NCBI GenBank assembly: GCA_020086605.1
Contig: JACBWW010000017.1
Location: 5,904,579 to 5,968,578 of the forward strand
Length of the DNA: 64,000 nt
Source of the DNA: Lanius collurio
Taxonomy: Eukaryota; Chordata; Aves; Passeriformes; Laniidae
Direction: 5' to 3'
The stretch's first letter is position 1. Every line of letters begins with the position of its first letter. This document shows, in pieces, positions 25,511-64,000 of this stretch. The position numbers and the translations under genes were made by a program. The notes under the pieces were generated by a model that was given only the letters and a program-made list of their open reading frames with translations, did not search any database and was not told the origin of the DNA.

Positions 25511-27089
25511 CAGCCTACTCACCCCTCTCCTGCCTTATAAATAGTTTGTTTCCTGATTGTTTATCCCTTTCAGCTGTCTCCTGATGGGTGAATGCATTAA
25601 TGCTGTTCTTGCCACATCCAATTAAGCTCCTGGCTGTTGGTTCCTGCTCTTCAGCTCCATCCAAGAAGGTGAATATTGGCTGCATACCATGCTGGCTATA
25701 ATGATCATGACAAATTCAGCTGTGTTATTGGTTTGTCAGATATATGAAGGTGTTGACAAGAGCCAAAATGTTGCTTGATTGTTGAGAGAATTCCTGTGTG
25801 AGAGGCTTTAAGAGATCCTTCCACTCACATTACAATAATAAATACAGAAGTGGTAGTGAATAATATTTTCGTTGAAGTTACTAAATAAGATTGTAATGTA
25901 GCATGAAAGGTGTATCAAACCCCAGTGACTTGGCACTGATGTCAAGCTACTTTAAATGAAAAGGTGAGCTTGTGACTTTAAGGGTGAGGCTGATGAACTG
26001 GAAAAAAAATCACTATGTGGCAAATTCTCCTTGATGTCCTTTGGTCAAGAGCTGTAACCCTAGCAGAACAAATTACTTTAGTCAAATAAAGCCAAACCCA
26101 CCTTTAAGAAATTTGGCAGCACTGACCTGCCTTTCCAGTTCCCTTCCATTAAAACATGGAAAATGCATTTCCATTTTCTGGTATTACTCTCCTGAAACAT
26201 ATAAAGTCTCGGGGACCATCTCAATCAACTTGATGGGATAAGCAAACACATTTTGGAGTATTGGATCTTGCTGTTGTGGGGTCAACTTTTGTTTTAAGAC
26301 CAATAGGGTACAAATGACAAATTTTCCATGGGCATCTTCCAGCTTTCCCCTGTGCAAAAGGCCTGGTCCACAGCTGTGGCATCATGGAAAGCTTCCACAG
26401 GGAAAGCTCACCACAGGAAAACTGCAAACTGCACCCTCCTGTAGACTTTGGAGGGCAGGGGGTTGATGCAGGCTCTGTTCAAAAGAAACTTTGCTCAATA
26501 CTCTGGTTTAACCCTCACAAACATTTATTCCCCTCTCAAGTACCTCAACTTTCGTTTTGCATTTCCTGCTCTGCTCTATTTCATTCTCTCAGGATACCAG
26601 GGGATAAGATTTGCCACATTCTTCTTTCTTAGTAAATAGATTTCAAGCATTTTTTTATTCAATTTTCCGCTGTCCTTCAAATCTTTGATTATTTCCCCTC
26701 CAAAATATGTCCCACAGCCCTGCAATATACGTAATTCAGATCAGCAAGTCTCTACTTGAGCTGCTTGTTACCTCCTTTTCTAATACAAGTACTGCCTTTA
26801 GACTGGATTTTGTGGATTTTTTTCTCTCCTGCTACCTTTCCTGATTTGACAAGTTCCCACAAAATGCTGGGAGACAGAGCTGCAGGTTCATGTGCCAGTT
26901 CTCAACAGAATTTTTGAAAAGGGGTTATTCTGAGACCCAGCATTGTTTGAATTCCTTTCTATGTCCATCCATGTATTTACTCACATTTCCATTCAAGTAT
27001 TTCTTTTTTGCCAAGAAAAATATGAGCCCATATTGACAATAGTCTTCACTGAAAATTAAGGAGATTATTTACCTGATATTTGTAGTATA

Positions 27090-27090
27090 A

Positions 27091-27132
<42 letters not shown>
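27090..27132. repeat. (GATA)n microsatellite
   Basis: About ten uninterrupted ATAG units. Confidence 0.97.
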
Positions 27133-28884
27133 CAACTTTAAGCTATCCAAAACCTCATCCCTGCCCCATTTTAAACCAAACTCACATCTTCTTTACTTTT
27201 TCTTCTTATGTCTTATATAGCCAGTGATTTATTTATTACTGTTTCAGCTTCCTATTAATGGTTTAATTCTCTTTTACACTGGAAATTCTCACTGATTTTG
27301 TACTCTGAACTTTAAACTGCAGCTTTCTTTTAGCACAGCCCTCCTCCCCCTTCCTCTAAGACCTCTGCTTTCTGCTAATACTTTTTCAGGCAGTTATTTA
27401 TCCATTCAGGTTTCACTCTCTGGACTTGAGAGAGAGGCCGCACTTTTTTGTTTGTTTGTTTTGCACGTTGAAAATGTCATTTTGATCGAACACCACTAGG
27501 AGGAAGCATTCAACAAGTTTCCCTGTCCAGATGTAGGTCCTAGTTTTAATTTTCTTAAATTCAAATAGTTTTGAGAGGAAATAAGGAGCCTGCTGGGTCA
27601 CAGTTGCCCTTGAAAGTGCTGTGGCACAAACCCCCTTGAAAACACGTGTAACTATTTACCTTCCAGTCAAACTGGCTTCTTTGCTCCTGCTAAAATCAGT
27701 TTGGTGACTCCATCCTCTGAAGAACAGAAGCCAGCTCTAATTTACAACTTAATTTTTCCCTGACTATTGTATTTGTCCTTTAAACATTTTGCTCCCTCAC
27801 TTATATTTTCCCCCCTGCCTTGTCTACTGGGAGTTACATGCATCCTCTCAGCTGTTATTTCTAGGCTGAACAAACTAAACTTGAATCTCTCTTCATATTA
27901 CAGATTATTATTCTTCCTAGCATTGCTTCCCAGCACATGATCCAGTTTTAATTCACAACTGTTGAATTACAAAGATGTCTGGTGAATGGGAGGAAAAAAT
28001 GTCGCTTTTCTTTCAAGCACAATTGGAGTTTCATGCCATGCAGCTCCATCAATTTGCCCAGGAGCTGAGAAACACTGAACTAAATTATTCACGTGGCTCA
28101 GTTAATGATAGTCTCAATGGTAAAGTCAGTTTAGCTTATGCTACAGGCCCTGAAGAAAATATTGATGAAGAAAATATATTTTTATTCATTAGTTGTTTTG
28201 TTGTTTTGGTTTTTTTTTTTTTTCCCGCTCCCTTTAACTCTTTTTACTGGTTTGCAAATATTCAAGGATTTTCCACTACTTTGATTTCCTATGAAAAATG
28301 TGTTTTAGGTGCTGAAATAAAGCCCACTACAGAGAGGTACAGATGTTCAGGAATTCTCATGTAATTTCTTGCTGTATTTATTGTTCCACATCACTGTCAA
28401 AGGAACAAACTGATACATCATGTTGTTGAGCTTGTGTTTCTCATGGGCTGTCGAAGGGAAATGCTCTCAGGCCTCAGTTTTTTGTTGTCTATTAATAATC
28501 CCTTTAAATATGCAATAATTTGGGGTAAAATTTTAAGTGATACAGAGTTTGAAAGAGGTAAGTGTTGAAGAGACCAGGCTGATAGTGCAGCCTGGCTAAA
28601 ATAATGACTGAAATCCCATGAAATATTGTTCTGAATGACCAGAAAGGACCACAATTCATCTGGAAACAAGGCTGTATGTCACACAACCATCACAGGAAAG
28701 CATGATGTTTGTAAGAGCATCAGTAGGATCCAAAATTAAGAGGCTCAGAGGAGAACCAGAAGGATTTGGAAGATAATTTATTTCTAAGGGCATATTTTCC
28801 AACTGCTGTGCTTATATTCTGAATTTCATCTCCCAAATGTTTGGGACCTTCTTGTGGCTTCGAAGATTTTCTTGTAGTCTTTCA

Positions 28885-29182
28885 TTACATAAAGAGGCTT
28901 TGTAAGAAAGGTGGAAAGAGACATTTTATTAGGGTTTTAGACTGAAAAAGGATAGGTTGAACTTGGATATGAGGAGGACTTTTTTTGCTGTAATTGAAGT
29001 CCTGGCACAGGGTGCCCAGAGAAGCTGTGGCTGCCCCATCTCTGGAAGTGTCCAAGACCAGGTTGGATGGGGCTTGGAGCAACCTGGGATAGTGGGAGGT
29101 GTCCCTGCCCATGGCAGGGGGTTGGAATGAGGTGATCTGTTAGGTCCCCTCCCAACACAACCCATTCTATGATTCTGTGGTT
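28885..29182 (+). mobile_element. CR1 3' end
   Basis: ...GTGCCCAGAGAAGCTGTGGC..., ...GTCCCTGCCCATGGCAGGGG..., ending ATTCTATGATTCTGTG. A typical sense CR1 tail. Confidence 0.88.
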
Positions 29183-29184
29183 AA

Positions 29185-31290
29185 AGAACATGGCAAGGGA
29201 GCTGTCTTCCCTAAAACAATATCAGATTTACTCAGAGTTTCTGCAGAAGGTGAAGTTCACCCTAGAGGGTACTTGCCATTTCTTGCACCAACAATTCCCT
29301 TAGGGTTCCAAATGAATTTTGGCATCTGATCTCCTACCTTGGTGGAGCTCTGGCTCAGTTTCAGGGTGGCCTTTCCAGAGAGAAGGACATCAGTGAGGCC
29401 TGTATGTATCTGACCAACAATTAATTGTTCTTACAATGAAAAATAATTCTTCCTGGCACACAAACTGGCAAAGATGAGTCCTACCACACTGAGTTACAGA
29501 TGTGGTTAATACAATTTCCTGAGAGAATGTGATGTCAAGACTGTTCAGTGCACCCCCAAATCCATGAGAATGATGCATGTGGCTCATTACTGCTCCTCAA
29601 TGGATCCTGTAAATCTTGGGAAGCTGACATTGAACAGGCTGGAGCTGGGAGACACCATCCCACCAGAGCCATGTAGTCAGCTCCTCAGCTGTGGTTGTTC
29701 ACATGCTGTGAAAGTGGTTAAAAATAATTTTATCCATATAAACCCATTTAATTTCATTAATTCTTTTATGGTTGTTAGATTTGGGTTTTATTTGAAGGAA
29801 TAAAGCCCCTGAGTTCCAAAGGCACAGAGCTGTTGACCTTTCTGGTGTAACAGATTCACTGTGCACCTACTTTAAAATCTGAGGGAGTATTAGTCATGAT
29901 TAATTAAAGGTGCTACAATTTTAGGAATGGCTAGGGAAAAGCTAAGGGAATATCACAGATGAAACTAAAAGGTACTATAAATGTTATTTATTTGCATCAG
30001 TCGTCAGACAATATTAACTGAAAACAGAGTCTCATTATTAGGTGTAATTTACCATTCATAGTAAAAGAGAATTTCTGTCCAAAAAGCTCACAATCTAAAG
30101 AGGTGGAAAAGACAGGAGAAGACAGCAACACAAGACATAAGAATATAACTGCTACCCCAGAGAAGGGGCATTCGGGAGAGAATAAAACTTGCTGCAGGTT
30201 GCAAACGAGTGCACACGAGGTCCCACTCAGTCACAAAACTGGGGGTCTTTTCTGGCTGAAATCATTGTGGAGGGAAAAGCTCGCCTGGGCACTGCCAGAA
30301 CCTGCCAAACCCAACAGTGATCACACAGCTGCAACCTTGCAACTAAGAAAAATAAAAAGCATCTTAAACTTTAAAGACATTAGTTTATGTAAGAAATTAA
30401 AATGTCGGGGTAATTTGTGGCTACATTAAGTACATGACAAAGGAAAACACAACAGTCCTCAGACAGCAAAGTGCCTCAGCTGGATGTGTCTCCAAAGTAC
30501 ATGTCCAAAGGACAGAAGATTAAGTAGTGTTTGGGCATGTGTTTATGAGAAGCACAAGATGTAAAGACATGAAGATAAAGGACTTGATAAGGAAAATATG
30601 GTGAGATAAGAAACCATGAAAGCCTGTCTGCACGTGTAGTTCCATGAGAAATAGGATTTATGATTAATCTTTAGTCTTATGTTAACCCCAGACCCAAATA
30701 TTTCAACCCAGATTTCCTAACAGACAACATTACTGATAATTTGGTTCCTTCTAAATTTTGCAGGAGAGAAAAGGCTGGTTCTCCCATCAGAGAAGCACAG
30801 GCAGGAGGGAGAAAGATTTCTACCTCCAGTAGGACACATCTACTGTAAGCCCAGGCCATTTCATGGCCATGGATGATGTTCATCACCCCGACCAAGGGGT
30901 GGTCTGGTGGATCCCATGTGGAGCTCCCCAGCCTGGGTTTTTGGTGTCTAAGGGAGTGGCTGAAGTGATATTACCAATTTCCAGCCAGTGGAAATGTTGA
31001 TTTGTGTTTCTCTTCTCTACCGCGTTGTCAAGAATGAACTTGAACACGAAACTTAACCATTAGGTGAAGTCCAAGGAAAGTATGCAATAAACACAATTTT
31101 TTATGGGATGACTGATGGCACAATTGCCTTCATATCTTCACTGACAGAGGAAACCAGGTTAAAAATAAAAATCCTCACAGGCAAAACATAAAGCAAGGTT
31201 TTGCTCTGCTCAGTATGACTTCTGGAATACTAAGACTTGTATTTCTTATTTCATTAAATTCAGTAACACAACTATGATAACATACATGCC
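29185..31290. other. 3' flank of the sodium channel gene
   Basis: No exon or repeat recognised. Part of it may belong to a longer 3' UTR. Confidence 0.55.
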
Positions 31291-31294
31291 TTGG

Positions 31295-31300
31295 TTTATT
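31295..31300 (-). terminator. SCN10A: Candidate poly(A) signal AATAAA of the sodium channel gene
   Basis: AATAAA on the minus strand, about 573 bases past the stop codon. The true cleavage site cannot be shown from sequence; a longer 3' UTR is possible. Confidence 0.4.
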
Positions 31301-31872
31301 CTGTAAATTGATCATATGGGAAGAAATCCACTACACTGTGGAATATCTGTGGATCATGCAGGGTCTATGTTTGTGACACATCTGTCCCCAAACATTAAAA
31401 AAAAAAAAATTTAAAAATCAGCAGCCAGGTTTATAATGATAGTATCAATTAGGAACACAATAAATTTTAGCTCCTTTCTATTCCTCAATTTATGCTCATA
31501 CTGACATTCATTTTCTGTTCTCCAGTAGGTCCACTGGTGCTTGGACTTTCCTCTGCTTCCTGTACAGGGAAAATATCAGCTGAGGTTGCCTATCACTGCT
31601 ATGAACATGTCAGAGCACTCAGGTACTGTGGGACCTGCTGTGCAGTGAGATGCCCTTGATCAAACAGATCCAAAACCTTTCTCTGAACTTGTAAATATTG
31701 AAGAAAACTGAACACAGCAGAGCCAAAGGCCACGATTCTCCAGTTGCCATAATTAACTGATCACCATCAACAGCCCTCATTCCATAGGGAGGCTGCCTCA
31801 GCTGACATGGATTTACTACATCATCTTCTGTGAAAATTTAAAAATATTCTTAACAATTTTGTCACAGATTAA

Positions 31873-63869
<31,997 letters not shown>

Positions 63870-64000
63870 CTTTTAAAAATAAACATAGAAATTTTCAAGA
63901 AGTTGAACACAGAATATATATTTTGTGCTATATTCTGCTATATCAGTCATGAACAAGAGCTTGAATTTCAATTTATCCTGGTTAACTGGAAAGATTCTGT

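Larger units (their letters stand above)
24235..28880. other. Intergenic region with simple repeats
   Basis: No supported exon. Contains the A/C-only tract at 25.27-25.51 kb and the GATA microsatellite at 27.09-27.13 kb. An ORF at 27975-28364 (start SGEWEEKMSLFF) matches nothing I know and runs into a poly-T-derived tail. Confidence 0.6.

Noticed and set aside
27975..28364. 129-residue plus-strand ORF beginning SGEWEEKMSLFFQ
   Set aside because: No family recognised; the C-terminal part is translated poly-T and low complexity. No splice or promoter support.
63870..64000. First coding exon of the sodium channel
   Set aside because: No Met-initiated N-terminal sodium channel sequence in these bases; it must lie beyond the window.

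Overview
The window is bird genomic DNA. The evidence is several CR1 retroposon ends (with the 3' hallmark ATTCTATGATTCTGTG), an avian ERVL-type LTR element, and a compact vertebrate voltage-gated sodium channel gene. Nothing prokaryotic or phage-like is present.

The right half (31.3-63.9 kb) is one gene on the minus strand: a voltage-gated sodium channel alpha subunit of the SCN5A/SCN10A/SCN11A clade, best called SCN10A (Nav1.8-like), with SCN11A as the main alternative. I placed 26 coding exons by reading frame, splice site and phase. They run from the second coding exon (63751-63869) to the last exon with its stop codon (31873-33071). The first coding exon (N-terminus and start codon) lies beyond position 64000. 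A 371-base assembly gap (46175-46545) removes the start of the exon that should carry the domain II S6 helix. All visible junctions keep frame, so the gene looks intact. Two introns are AT-AC introns, as in other sodium channel genes: a U12-type intron (61309-63750) and a U2-dependent AT-AC intron (35233-35771). The DEKA selectivity ring, the four S4 segments, the IFM inactivation particle, the IQ motif and the PY motif are all present.

Several channel features are unusual for Nav1.8. Domain I has a Tyr at the tetrodotoxin position. Domain II has a basic insertion in its S3-S4 loop and a cysteine-rich turret. The domain III S3-S4 loop is shortened. Two conserved glycines in the domain II S4-S5 region are replaced.

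The left half (1 to about 31.3 kb) has no protein gene I can support. It holds CR1 and LTR fragments, simple repeats, two CpG-rich segments (about 7.99-8.77 kb and 14.14-14.88 kb) and long purine tracts. In other vertebrates SCN5A lies downstream of SCN10A in the same orientation. The CpG-rich segments could therefore be the promoter region of a minus-strand SCN5A whose coding exons lie to the left of the window. This is inference only.
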